Source: Trichomonas vaginalis G3 (lineage: Eukaryota; Parabasalia; Trichomonadida; Trichomonadidae). Taken from it: a DNA stretch of 64,000 nt. The notes under the pieces were generated by a model that saw only the letters and a list, made by a program, of their open reading frames with translations, made no database searches and was not told where the DNA came from. Made by a program: the position numbers and the translations under genes. This document shows, one piece after another, positions 20,694 through 31,883 of the stretch. Positions within the stretch are counted from its first letter, which is position 1, and each line of letters starts with the position of its first letter. The stretch is taken from positions 7,316,001 through 7,380,000 of the forward strand of contig NC_067205.1 in assembly GCF_026262505.1 (NCBI RefSeq). Reading direction: 5' to 3'.

Positions 20694-21866
20694 GCAAAAT
20701 AAAAATTAAAAGACGATCAAAAAAACCAAAAGTGACTAAAATCTTAAATTTGACAGAATATTCGCCTCATGATAAAATTTATGAAAAAGAAACATGGCCA
20801 CTAATTATATTAAGCGAGTTGGTGTTAAAAAGTGACAAATATGAAAATTTTCAATAGAATTGAGGATAACAAAAAAATTCGAGTGCATCCTAGGATATTA
20901 GTGAATTTTTTATAAAAATTTTTCAGATGAGGTTTAGAGTTGTCACCATTTTCATCCATAGAATAATTCAATGAGCTCAAACAAAATTTTATATCAAAGT
21001 TGAAATTTGGGAAATGATTCTCCATAAGATAAATGTATATAAAATTCAGGTAGACATGGAATTGAAAAAAAAAACAGTGACCTTACTAATATCATAAGTA
21101 AGATGCTTGAAAAAAATCAATTTTAATTGATAAGTTTTGACAAGTATATATGATAAATTATATTGAAATTGTTAAAAATACTTAGTATGTCCAGTATAAG
21201 TTTAATTTAAATGTTACATGATAATTCATTCTTTATTGCAGAAAAAATATACCAATTCATGTATCTTTAATACCTTCAAATCAATACAATGAAACAATTT
21301 ATCTATGATGTATGAAATTTGGAAGAATAACCAATAAACTTTGAACTCTTTATGATTATCATCTTGGATCTTCATCAAGAGATAAATGGGTAATTGGCTA
21401 TGTTATAAGAAATTCTTTGAAAATTGTATTTTATTACTAAAACAGCAATATAAAAGTTATTTCAGCCAGAAAAGAGATATTAAGTATGATTTTGCTGTTT
21501 GTTTGAGCAATATAAATATGACAATGATTTGTATTCGAGAGTAAGATTGAACTCAAAGGAAACTTCAAATTGAATGATTCTGATTGGAATGTTTTGTGCG
21601 TAGAAAAAAATTATTGAAATAAATTGAAAGCATTCCTATTTTTAAATTTATTATCAATTGGAAGACAATTATTACATATTAGAAAACGAATAAAAAATTC
21701 AATAGTTTTACAATTTTTGAAATCCAGAAATATTATTCTGCTACAACTGTACTTCAATAATTCTTGATAGGTGAAGTGAATATCTAACTGCAAGTCTCAA
21801 AATCAATAATCTGATACAAAAAAAATTTTTTACAATCCTGGAAAAAAATTTTTTTAGATAAATCAG
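20694..21866. other. AT-rich spacer between divergent genes
   Basis: Holds the MATE initiator on the left and the upstream region of the saposin-like gene on the right. No gene seen. Confidence 0.5.
20731..20735 (-). promoter_or_regulatory. Inr (TCACT) of MATE gene
   Basis: The minus strand reads AGTCACTTTTGG, a good TCA+1YW match, with A+1 at 20733, 40 bases upstream of the ATG. Confidence 0.6.
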
Positions 21867-23471
21867 ATGTTTTGCTTCTTATTCTTTGCAAAATTATCTG
21901 TCCAAGAAGATGGATGTGATTTATGTCACACAGCCCTTCCACTTCTTCGCCAAGCCATCGAACAAGGCTATTCTGATGATGTTATCAAATCTGGCCTTGC
22001 TCAAGCCTGCCCAACAATGCCATCCCAATATATTCCATACTGCAATCAAGCTTTACAAAACATTGATGGAATCCTTGCTGATATCCATGCCGGCAAGGAC
22101 GACGACTACGTTTGCAAGACATACGGCTTCTGCACAGCTGCTATCAAGGTCAGAAAGGCTAATGTTGACAACGGTATGATCTGTGATGTCTGTGTTTCGC
22201 TTATCAAGTACGTTGAGAAGGTCTTACTCGAAACAAAGGTTGAATCCGAAGTTATTGCTCTTTGCGATAAGTACTGCGAATCCTTACCAGCTCCATTCCC
22301 AACCCTCTGCAAGTCTATGGTTGAGAAGTACGTTCCAGTCATCATCCAGTATCTCGAACAAGGCATCGAGCACCTTGAGATCTGCAAGAAGATCGGCCTT
22401 TGCGAATCCGTCAAGGGTGCCAAGTCCCAGAATGGCCTCATCTGCGACATGTGCGTTGAACTTGTCCATTATGTTGAGGAAGTTCTTGATGACACAAAGA
22501 TCGAATCCGAAGTTGCCGAACTTGCTGACAAGTTCTGCGAGAAGTTCTCAGCTCCATATTCCACCCTCTGCAAGTCCCTTGTTGACAAGTCCATTGTTGA
22601 AATCATGCACTGGCTCGAACAAGGCTTAGAGCACCTTGAAGTCTGCCAGAAGGTCCATCTCTGCTCTGTCCAGAAGTCTGTTGTCCGCACACAGAACGGC
22701 ATCATCTGCGACACATGCGTTACATTAGTCAAGTACGTTGAGAAGCTTCTTGACGACCAGACAGTCAGATCCGAAATCGAGCATCTTGTTGACCAGTTCT
22801 GCGACGATCTCCCATCCCCAGTCTCTGTCTTCTGCAAGTCCATTGTTGACAAGTACATTGACGAGATCATCACATACCTTGAACAAGGATTGGAGCACCT
22901 CGAGATCTGCAAGAAGATTGGCCTCTGCGACACAAAACTCTCTGCCCGCGAAGCTAACGGCGCTGTCTGCGACATGTGCACAAAGCTTGTCCGGTACATC
23001 GAAGAGCTCATGGAGAGTGAGACAGTCGAGTCAGAGATCGCTGTACTCTGCGAGAAACTCTGCGACGAGCTCCCATCCCCAATCTCTTCACTCTGCAAGG
23101 GAATGGTCGACAAGTACGTAAAGATCATCATGCAGTGGCTCGAGCAGGGCTTAGAGCACCTCGAAGTCTGCCAGAAACTTGGTTTCTGCGATGCAAAGTC
23201 CCTCAAGCTCGCCCGCAACCCAGTTGACTTCTCAGCAACTAATGGTGTCACTTGCGATATCTGCAAGGACTTCTTCAAGTGGTCTGAGAACGAAATCGAA
23301 AAGTACACAGTCCCATACCTCTGGAAGCTCGTCCACGAGAAATGCCCGAAGATCCCTTACCTCGCTACATTCTGCAAGCTCATCAACGAACAGAACATCG
23401 AGACATTCCTCAACTTAATCATCTCTCAGCTCCCACCAGAAAAGGCTTGCCACTTCATTAAGCTTTGCTAA
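21867..23471 (+). CDS. Secreted protein with six saposin-B domains
   Basis: 534 residues. A signal peptide (1 to about 12) is followed by six saposin-like modules starting near Cys 17, 106, 193, 281, 368 and 463. Each module opens with a CDxC pair and has the six-cysteine SapB spacing; modules 2-5 share a CKS/G...GLEHLEVCQKL-type C-terminal half. Saposin-like proteins bind lipids; some trichomonad and amoebic members are reported to permeabilise membranes of prey cells or bacteria (family knowledge). Lytic activity of this one is not shown by sequence. Codons become strongly C/G-ending from module 2 on, as in highly expressed genes. Frame intact. Confidence 0.93.
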   Translation: MFCFLFFAKLSVQEDGCDLCHTALPLLRQAIEQGYSDDVIKSGLAQACPTMPSQYIPYCNQALQNIDGILADIHAGKDDDYVCKTYGFCTAAIKVRKANVDNGMICDVCVSLIKYVEKVLLETKVESEVIALCDKYCESLPAPFPTLCKSMVEKYVPVIIQYLEQGIEHLEICKKIGLCESVKGAKSQNGLICDMCVELVHYVEEVLDDTKIESEVAELADKFCEKFSAPYSTLCKSLVDKSIVEIMHWLEQGLEHLEVCQKVHLCSVQKSVVRTQNGIICDTCVTLVKYVEKLLDDQTVRSEIEHLVDQFCDDLPSPVSVFCKSIVDKYIDEIITYLEQGLEHLEICKKIGLCDTKLSAREANGAVCDMCTKLVRYIEELMESETVESEIAVLCEKLCDELPSPISSLCKGMVDKYVKIIMQWLEQGLEHLEVCQKLGFCDAKSLKLARNPVDFSATNGVTCDICKDFFKWSENEIEKYTVPYLWKLVHEKCPKIPYLATFCKLINEQNIETFLNLIISQLPPEKACHFIKLC

Positions 23472-23572
23472 AAAAATTAATTAAAAGTGACAAACACACT
23501 TTATTGCGATTTTAAAAAAAATCATCAAGTTTCTTATTTTTATTTTTTAATGATTTAGATTAGTAATATATA

Positions 23573-24061
23573 TTAATCATTGTTCAATGGCTCTAAATCA
23601 CAGATAATTCCTGGTCCAACTTGGAAGAATCCATGTTTCTCGTAGAAGGCCATTCTTTCTTTGGCCTTTTCTGTCGTCATCCTTGGTGTGAGAGCTTCTA
23701 AAGCTCCATAATCATTTTCTTTTGCGTATTTCTTTAAATGTTCCATTAAAACTTTGCCAACTCCATGTCCACGATAATTTTCATCAACAATTAAGTCGGC
23801 AATATTCAATGTTTTGCAGGACATCTCGAGTGTATATAATCTATTGCACAAAGCGCAGCCTACTGGAGTTCCATTTTTCTCAGCAATAAATACTGGTGTT
23901 TCGGCTGGATTTTTAAGAACATGCTTGTAAAAAGAATCGAATTTAGAAAATTTGTATTCTTCCTTTGTTCCTAAACAGATATTTATTAGGCTCCTAAGAC
24001 ATTTTTTGATAAAGTCTCCATCACTAAATACAGCATCGCGAACTTTGATCGAAGAACTCAT
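23573..24061 (-). CDS. GNAT family N-acetyltransferase
   Basis: 162 residues, a single GNAT fold. Motif A RGHGVGKVLMEHL (acetyl-CoA pyrophosphate loop) lies at about residues 95-107, preceded by the NIADLIVDENY strand and followed by the FYEKHGF motif near the end. Full length for the family; substrate not predictable. Convergent with the saposin-like gene, leaving about 100 bp between stops. Confidence 0.92.
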   Translation of the reverse strand: MSSSIKVRDAVFSDGDFIKKCLRSLINICLGTKEEYKFSKFDSFYKHVLKNPAETPVFIAEKNGTPVGCALCNRLYTLEMSCKTLNIADLIVDENYRGHGVGKVLMEHLKKYAKENDYGALEALTPRMTTEKAKERMAFYEKHGFFQVGPGIICDLEPLNND

Positions 24062-24077
24062 TAGATCCGATCAAAAA

Positions 24078-24082
24078 AATGA
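24078..24082 (-). promoter_or_regulatory. Inr (TCATT) of GNAT gene
   Basis: The minus strand reads TTGTCATTTTTTTG, matching TCA+1YW, with A+1 at 24080, 19 bases before the ATG. Confidence 0.65.
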
Positions 24083-24513
24083 CAATTTTATGGGTAATTT
24101 GTTAACATATTCAGGGAAAATTATTATAAAAAGAGAAATATGGTATGATTATATTGGAAATTCTTTTTCTTGAATGCTATTAATTCAATGAAAAATACAT
24201 TTGAATGAAATAGCCATGATTAGTAGATCATTTAGCTTCAATCAAACAAGCACTGAGTTCTGAGAATTAGTAATATCTGTATTCAAGGATTGAAGTCGAG
24301 CAGCTGAAATCAGAGAGACTCAAAGACAATATAAAATCTTAAAACTTTGAATTTTGAAACACCCTATGATAAAGTAACATAGTGTATCACTAGTTTAATA
24401 GAATTTTTTTGGGAAATTCAAATTTGACTGAGATAATCGGCTTAACCCTTGAAATAAAATTCGTTTCATATTTGTCATTTATCAACGATTACAATATAAA
24501 AAAGAAATTTTGC

Positions 24514-24580
24514 AAATTACCTCAGACTTTTCAGAGGATTGAGTGGCAACTCAATCCTCTGAAATAGTCTGTGGTAATTT
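24514..24580. repeat. Strong 67-nt hairpin in divergent promoter region
   Basis: An inner perfect stem of 14 bp (TCAGAGGATTGAGT, 24531-24544, with its complement at 24549-24562) is closed by the loop GGCA. An outer stem (AAATTACC.CAGACT on the left) brings the total to about 30 paired bases with a few mismatches. Much more GC-rich than its surroundings. It could be a structured RNA, an attenuating or regulatory site, or a small MITE. Confidence 0.6.
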
Positions 24581-24794
24581 TTAGTCTCTACACTATTTCA
24601 ATATAAGCTCCATTTTTAAACAGTTTTTAAAAATCGAGCATTGAAAAGTGTGATGAGACTTGAGATTTTTTCAATTGACAAAATTTTCTGAGTTATCAAA
24701 AAATTGATTTTCAAAAATTAAGTAAAATATTATACATCGTATTATGTATAGCAATTTTGTAAAATCGTATATTTTCAGCTCAGTCAATTATCTA

Positions 24795-26036
24795 ATGATT
24801 CAAATATCTTCTCATCCAGGCATAGTTGTTCCTAAATTAAATAGAATAAATCTCGCCAAGAGAAAATCTGCTATAGTAAACAATCCAAAGCCGCCTATAT
24901 CATCTAAAAGCTCGGTTAATCCAAGATTTCTCGGTTTAAAGCTTCATAATAATGCAAAATATCAAGCGCTGCCGAATGCCCCATTGACACCAAACACGGT
25001 TTTACGTGATTATCAGAATATGTTGACTGTGAAAGAACGTAATGAAATTTTTATTTATCAAGAGATATATTATCTTCGTAGTTATGAACGTCAACAAGAT
25101 ATCGAGCAAAATGACAAAATATATTTCAAATTCACAGAAAACGATCATATCAAATTCCGGTATCAGCAAATTAAGGAGTTAGGGCGTGGCGCATTTGGTG
25201 TTGTAATTCTTTGTTATGATCACAAGATTCACAGCTTAGTTGCAGTAAAACTCGTTAAAGATAGACCTTCGATGAGAAATCAAATCACAAATGAAAAGGA
25301 AGTTAATGAAGCAATTTCAAGATCATCTGAACCTGAAGCATCTAGATTTGCAAAATATTTCGATTACTTTAAATTCAGAGGTTTTCATGTTTTTGTCTTT
25401 GAATATCTGGGAACAAATCTTGCGTATATGCTGAAATACAACAGGATTAATGGTCTTAAAGTTAATTTAATTAAAATTATCGGCAAACAAGTAGCAGAAG
25501 CTTTGAAATTTTATCATTCTATAAATTATATTCATTGTGATATCAAACCAGACAATATTTTATGGACAGATGAGCAGCATGAATCCATTAAACTGATTGA
25601 TTTAGGATGTACATGCAAAGAAAATCAAATATTGCATTCTTGTATTCAAAGCCGGTATTATCGAGCTCCTGAAGTAATTTTGGGATGCAATTATTATAAT
25701 AAAATTGATGTTTGGAGCTATGGATGCCTTCTTTCAGAACTTTATACTGGAAGTGCAATATTTCAAGGAGAGAATGAGCAAGAGCAAATCGGAATTTATT
25801 TTTCTGCAATTGGAAGACCTCATATAAAAGATTTGAATGATGCAACACGAATTGACGAATTTTTCAATTCAAATCTTTATCCAAAAACGAAATCAGATGG
25901 TTACAGTCTTGAAGAAATATTATCATGTGATAACTCGAATCTTTTAGACCTTATTAAGCAATGTCTTCAATGGAACCCAGCAAAAGGGCCTTCAATGATT
26001 GAAATTTTGAACCATCCGTTCTTTAAAACCAAATAA
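24795..26036 (+). CDS. DYRK-type protein kinase
   Basis: About 413 residues. An N-terminal extension ends in a DYRK-like segment (LTVKERNEIFIYQEIYYLR). The kinase domain (about 125-413) has GRGAFGVV, AVKLVK, HCDIKPDNIL, DLG in place of DFG, and the activation loop QSRYYRAPEVILG. Its Tyr-x-Tyr-type autophosphorylation site (SRYYRAPE) is diagnostic of DYRK/CLK-like CMGC kinases. The start at MIQISSHPG is preferred to the ATG 17 codons upstream, which adds only spacer-like residues. Likely role: regulation by self-activated Ser/Thr kinase activity (family knowledge). Confidence 0.88.
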   Translation: MIQISSHPGIVVPKLNRINLAKRKSAIVNNPKPPISSKSSVNPRFLGLKLHNNAKYQALPNAPLTPNTVLRDYQNMLTVKERNEIFIYQEIYYLRSYERQQDIEQNDKIYFKFTENDHIKFRYQQIKELGRGAFGVVILCYDHKIHSLVAVKLVKDRPSMRNQITNEKEVNEAISRSSEPEASRFAKYFDYFKFRGFHVFVFEYLGTNLAYMLKYNRINGLKVNLIKIIGKQVAEALKFYHSINYIHCDIKPDNILWTDEQHESIKLIDLGCTCKENQILHSCIQSRYYRAPEVILGCNYYNKIDVWSYGCLLSELYTGSAIFQGENEQEQIGIYFSAIGRPHIKDLNDATRIDEFFNSNLYPKTKSDGYSLEEILSCDNSNLLDLIKQCLQWNPAKGPSMIEILNHPFFKTK

Positions 26037-29000
26037 TTGGAAGAATATTCATATGCATGCTATGTAATGATAATTCGCTCAAGTATTCTTTGTATTATTC
26101 AATTTATCGTTATTCATTTTTGCATTTATTTTGTTATGTTTGTAAATACCTCGGTTGAGTGTGTTCGAATTTTATAATATGAATGTTTTTGATTATTAAA
26201 TGTAATAAATTGAATGATTGGCCTAAATGCAGAAGGGATTCCACTCTCAATTTTGAGTTTTAGCTCAAAATAAATGGAAATTTAGATTTGTCATATATTG
26301 AAGTTTCTAAATCCTCTTTTTATTTAAGCCAAATTTTCGAAAATTTTGTCAGAAAATTTTCTGACACTCTCACTTTTTGGAGATCTACGTATGACATTAA
26401 ATAACTTTTTTATAAAAAACGCTAAGGATGTCAATTTGGAAGAAAAGTGAGAAAATTCCTAAAATGCTAAAAATGAATTTTCCAAACGTATTTTTTTATC
26501 TCATTTTTTTGATTTTGAAAAAAATTTGGAGAGAAGAACTCTTCGTTTTTGAATTTTATCACGATGGTTTTAAAGTATATTAGACACATGTATTGGTATT
26601 ACTATTTTTGTATATTTTGAGAGAAAATCCCTAAAAAGTGAGAAAATTTAAGACGGTTTGAGAAAATATATAAACTATTGAAAATTTGAATTAAACTTCT
26701 AATTTGGAAAAAAGAAATTTGGAAAGAAGAAAATTCAAAAATCGAGATTTAGACTCAGTATCAAATGGAGAACAAAATGTTTCTTCATATGAAGGAAAAA
26801 AATTTTCTTGTGAAGAAATAGAGTTTTTAAAATTTTATTGTATGTAATGAAATAAACAAATATTAAAATTATTTTTTGATAACAAGAAAATTCCCAATAG
26901 AAAATATTTGAGAGAAAGAAAAAAAGAAAATTGAAAAATATTACTCTCCTTTATATTTCATGAGATTTTAAATTTATTCTCATAAAATTGACAATTTTAT
27001 ACGTTTAGATGAAAATAAGTGATTTTGGTTGAAATAGAAATTATTATTTTGCTTACAGCTATCAAATAGATTTTTGCTATTTTGATTAAAATTTGTTAAT
27101 CAAATTAATAAATTTTTTCTAAATATCTTAAATATCTGGATCACTCACATATACAATGAATTGAACGATAAAAATAATACAAACTCAACTAAGTTTCCTG
27201 TCTTTCAACTAAAAAAAATTATGCAAATTAAATTAAATTGTTTATTCAAATATAAAACAAAGATGAAGTAATTACAGTTATCATAAACTTTATGAATAAC
27301 TCTGTAATTGGTTCAGATTTTCGTAAAAATATTTTTATTAATATCGATAAGAATACGTTTACCTACTATCACAACATATCGATAAACAAGAGTAGAGTGA
27401 TTTTTATCATCGAAACTTTTTAAAAGCTGTAAGCTGGAAGTAAAAATCTTGTTTTTTCTGAGTTAGTTGTAGAACTATTGATGCACGAGTTATCATTGTG
27501 ATGTAGAAGGATGTCAATGTACTGACTGAAGGATATGAAGTGAATTGAATTTCATTGCATTTCAATTTGATCAAAATTTGTTGAAATGATATGAATGTGT
27601 CAACATCTGTATCACTCTCTTTCACTCCTTCCCTATTCTTTCGAGAACGAAGCTAGCTCAGCTTTCGCTGAGCGAATTGACACTTTTGATGCCCTAAACG
27701 TACATGCTCTCAAATTTATCGAAAAAAATTATACCACCTAAACTAGTATATTCTTATTTTAAATATGATATTATCCTTAGAATCCACACTAGAATATATT
27801 TAAATCAACTTTTAAAAAAGTTCGAATCCTGCGCGTCTCACTTTTTAAATTTTCGAAAAGGACAATTATATTCTCCTAAAATGAAAACAATTTTCCGAAT
27901 TGACATCCTTAAAAACGCAAAAATAATTCTGATCGAGCACGGTGGCAGACTCTGAAATATTTGTATTCCAATTCAAATTAATTTCGCGGAAAATTTGCAA
28001 TTTTTAAAAAGAGTTTCAATTTTTCATTTTCTAAACATATTACGGAGATTCTAAATCGGCTAAAAGTAGTTATTTTTAATATTCATTGATATATATTTAT
28101 ATAAATTTCTAAAATTCACTTTTATTATATGAAATATTATTTTATCTGGAATGTATACTTACTAGTTTGTTAACGCCATAAATATACATAATACAAATAT
28201 TTACTTTATTAAATCAACAATAATGCCGATTTTGGTTATAAATGAAAATGTATATCCTCATCAGAGAGATAATATCATATATGTAGTCAACAATCAATAT
28301 TATCTTATCAATTATATTGAGATATGAGCTGGTATATGCACCATATTTCAATGCTATCTAACTCAATATCTTAATTTATTTGAAACATTGAAGCTTTTAT
28401 CTACATTTGCTATCTTAAAAATTTAAAAACAGATTTCATATTTTTTACCGATTGTAACAACTAATATTTTATATCTTTATGTAGAACTATCGTTAAAGAC
28501 AAATTAGTGATATATTTGATTATAATAGTGTTAAAAATACATGTGAATAATCTTTTATACGAAAAATCATATTTATATTAAAAGATTATCAATCGATTTC
28601 TCCAAATATTAAGCATTATTGTGAAAGATAGATCAAACACATTGTGATACTGATAGTAGAGAATGTTTTATACTCTAAACACTAATAATATTATAATATC
28701 ATCGAAATTAGAATATGATATCCATACAACTTTGCTTAATTCTCGATCCAATCACGGTTTCAGTTAGTCATACTAGTATTCATTATACCCTGCTTGCCCC
28801 ATTGATTGTCACCAAAAATCCAGCGTGGAACCACTTCTCTAAATGCCCGTAATTTCCAACGTTGGATGAAAACTTTTTATCATTATAAATTGGATTGATA
28901 ATGACTGCAATCCCAAAAAAGATTGTAAAATTGGTCGGTAAATGACTGTATTGATCCTATCTCTCTCAAAAGACATTTTACTTCGGTAGGAAATTTATAT

Positions 29001-29384
29001 AAAATTATGATGGGAAATGTTCCAGCAGATTTTATTTCGAAAATAAATAATTATCAGAATTGATGCTTCCCCATTCAATTCTATAAAAATAAACCGCTAC
29101 TGAAAGTCTCAAAAGTCCCAGAATGTTTACAGTAGAATAAAGCTGGTACGCAAATTATTCAAATATTTAAAATCATCCAATAGTTTATTTATAATTATAT
29201 TTCTCAAATAGTTATTTATTCAATTTCCTTTGATTTTAAATTTTATCTCATATATAAATTTAGTTAAACTAGGATAAATTAGCATATCCAAAACATACGA
29301 TCAAAATTGAATACCATTCAATTCATATAATTGATAAAAAGGATACTTTTTTGAGATTCATTTTTGCAAAAAAATAACCAAACA
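26037..29384. other. 3.3-kb AT-rich spacer, possible old repeat
   Basis: No supported gene. It includes a perfect palindrome GTCAGAAAATTTTCTGAC (26348-26365), a 7-bp hairpin GCTCAGC/GCTGAGC (about 27657-27674), and an inverted pair sharing GGATGTCAATT-GGAA (26426-26441 and 27893-27908). These last, with several TCTCACTTTTT-like words, hint at an old decayed element between about 26.3 and 28.0 kb. Confidence 0.4.
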
Positions 29385-30305
29385 ATGAAATGTTCTGATC
29401 TTAAGTTCCTGGAAAGCCACAGTATCTATTTTAGTAGCATAATAGAAGAGTCCAAATACTCTGCAACTTATGTTGTTTATTCCCAAAAGGCACAAACAAA
29501 TCTCATATTAAAGAAAATCAAAAACATATACTTTAATGAACAAGATTATGATTATATCGAAGAGATTAAAGAGGATCAGCCAATCCAGCTCTATTCATAC
29601 TTCAAGCAGAAAAACAATGTCTACATGCTAAATGAATTCATTCCTAAGGAAATTTTCAGAAGAAGGAGAAATTCTTGTTCATTAAGCAATGAACAGTTAA
29701 GAAAAATATGCTTTGATGCAGCAAATGCAATCAAAAATTGTCACGAAAAGTTTATTGCATATTCTGATGTAAGAAGCAATTTATCATTGATTGATAGCAT
29801 CGAAACAGGAAATTCTGATTTTGTAAGGACATCAATGCTCTTTATGGCTCCTGAACAGTTTGGAAAGAAAGAATATGACCCGTTGAAAGCAGATATTTAG
29901 AGTTTAGGTGTTTCTCTATTCCAAGCTGCAACAGGGACATTCCCTTTCTTTGCAAGGAGTGTTGTCCAATTTCAAAAACTAATAAATGCAGGAATTTTCC
30001 CTATCAACTCTGTCATGGATGAAGATTTAAGAGATATCATATCTAACTGCCTTGAAGTTAATCCAGAACTTAGGCCTGATATTGAAATCATTTTACAAAT
30101 GAGATATTTTTCAGCTTTAGATTCTTCTAAACCTCAATGTTCAACTTTCAAATTAAGCATTCCGAGATCAGAAAGAACCGAATATAGAAGTGCCATCTTA
30201 TCAGTTCCAATCATCAAAGAAATTTCATCTGGTTCGCCTGTTCGAATGTCTCGAATTCCATTTGCAAGACGCCTTGGAAGGTGTTCTTCTGAGAAAAAGT
30301 TATAA
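29385..30305 (+). pseudogene. Degenerate protein kinase pseudogene
   Basis: A single frame homologous to the kinase at 9661, interrupted by TAG at 29898-29900 where the conserved Trp of the DIWSLG motif should be. Other key elements are also lost: the glycine loop is gone, the VAIK lysine region reads LILKKI, the catalytic loop reads YSDVRSN, and there is no DFG. An APE (MAPEQF) and the C-lobe remain. With no frameshift, it may have persisted as a pseudokinase before the nonsense change. No Inr was assigned. Confidence 0.8.
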
Positions 30306-31115
30306 ATTTTGTTTTTGTTTTGTTTCTAAAAAAATATTCATGTAAATTTAAAGGTAGTCTCACGAAAATACGTTATTTTCCCGATGCCTTGGAAGCAGCT
30401 TTACAGGTTACCCGTAAGGTAACCAGTAGAAGTTTCTGAGCAAGGATGAAGAAGATTAAAGAGCCTTTTTATTGCAAACGCTATATTTGTAAGTGTCTTT
30501 GTAGAACTTCTCATAAATTCAAAGATTTCCAAAAACGAATTTTTCGATTTTGATATAATAAATGATATTTAAACAAATTATAGATGTGTTTGCAATTAAA
30601 AAAATCCGAGTTAACTACAATATCTTCAATTTTTGTCGTTCACTTTTTCATGTCATACTGATAGCAAGAATACTCACCCAATTTAGTTACACTTCATGAT
30701 AGTTTGAAGTAAAAAAAGGCCACAGTTTTTTTTATTTGATATCGTTATCTAAATTTTGTACAGAAATGAAATAAATTATAATATGAAACGTGTGTTATTA
30801 TGCTTGTTGGGAAACAATCCAATACTTATGTCTGAATGAAATGATTATTTCTACGAGATTTTTCATATTCAGCTAATAATGCTATCAAAATCAAATAACA
30901 ATAAAAAGTTATTTTGTACATAATGTAACTTAATCTTTAATACTATATAGAACTTCGAAATACGACTAAACGGTGCGAGTTACGTGATTAAATACCTTTT
31001 TTTCGATCGAAACTTGAAAGTGAGGATAACTCAATGGGTAGGGGTATGGGTTCGACTTTTTCTATTGGGCAACTATTTTTTTCTTTTCATTGTTTCAGCA
31101 TTTTTTATGCGATTA
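30306..31115. other. Spacer with small hairpin
   Basis: AT-rich, no gene seen. A slightly GC-richer patch at 30385-30430 contains a 7-bp hairpin (GGTTACC, CGTAA, GGTAACC). A T-loop-like GGGTTCGA near 31048 is not part of a tRNA. Confidence 0.4.
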
Positions 31116-31455
31116 TGTAATAAACAGAAATTCATCAAAAGTGACAGCTCTCAATTTTTTGACATTTGTAAATTCTAAATTGAATGAGAAAAATGAAATA
31201 ATACTAAGCATAATACAATATTCTAGATTTAATTATAATTAGGAAAAAGTTAGTTTTGAGAGTACTTTTCATAGGCATATAGAATGAAATCTTCTGAAAA
31301 ATAATATCACATAAACTCATATTATTTTCTAATATATAACTATTTTATATAAAAATCAAATTCAATGATCTTAAAAGCGAAGGATAAACCTCAAAATTTA
31401 CGAATATAATGAGTGGGAATATAATGCTTATCTATCATAAAACCATATGAAATAT
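31116..31455. mobile_element. Foldback element, truncated copy 3
   Basis: A 340-bp fragment essentially identical to the left end of copy 2 (13054-13393). It comprises terminal TGTAATAAACAG, the subterminal segment, and the first part of the arm, and stops abruptly after AACCATATGAAATAT. The partner arm and the other end are missing, so it cannot form the long hairpin. Confidence 0.85.
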
Positions 31456-31866
31456 AAAATAAACAATCAAGTAATTTAATGGATACTCGGTGAATTATTC
31501 GAAATGTGATGAAAAGTTGTAATTTATAAACATCAATTGTTAGAATGTAAATGAGTTCAAATTGATATAAAAATAAGTAGACGAAACCGCTAAAATGTGT
31601 GTAACCTCTTGATAATTTATCGTCAAAATTTTGTCACTTTTATTGCAATAGATTGAAGGGTTGCAACGTTGTTTTATATTAACTTTTGTCAAATTTCCAC
31701 GAATTGTTTAGAAGCGGCGCTCAATTGATATTTGCTGAAACAAATGAGGTGAAATGATTTTACTTCAGAAAACAAAATTCGAAATTTTCTTTTAATAATA
31801 CTAAAAACCTTATTCCAAGTTGTTTTTCCGATTGAGAAATTTATTGAATTTATAAAAAAATTACTC
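31456..31866. other. AT-rich spacer before C2 gene
   Basis: No gene seen. A TTGTCACTTTTATTGC initiator-like sequence occurs near 31632, but its distance from the C2 gene makes a role unclear. Confidence 0.4.
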
Positions 31867-31870
31867 AAAC

Positions 31871-31875
31871 TCATT
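31871..31875 (+). promoter_or_regulatory. Inr (TCATT) of first C2 gene
   Basis: ACTCATTTTTTCG precedes the ATG, with A+1 at 31873, 11 bases upstream. The same sequence is conserved before the second copy. Confidence 0.7.
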
Positions 31876-31883
31876 TTTTCGAA

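Larger units (their letters stand above)
24062..24794. other. Spacer with GNAT promoter and hairpin
   Basis: Divergent intergenic region between GNAT and DYRK-type kinase. It contains the GNAT initiator and the strong hairpin at 24514-24580 described separately. No other gene seen. Confidence 0.5.

Noticed and set aside
22469-23308. 279-codon minus-strand frame in the saposin-like gene
   Set aside because: Antisense shadow caused by strong codon bias and repeated modules; Ser/Thr/Gln-rich with no domain.
27818-27835. tRNA B-box-like GTTCGAATCC
   Set aside because: No upstream A-box or acceptor pairing at the right distance; lies in AT-rich spacer.
26426-27908. Inverted pair GGATGTCAATT-GGAA in the long spacer as element ends
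   Set aside because: Similarity stops after about 16 bases and no target duplication is seen; kept only as a note.
31021-31060. tRNA-like stretch (CTCAATGGGTAGG then GGGTTCGA)
   Set aside because: The two boxes are too close and no anticodon arm can be fitted; at best a remnant.
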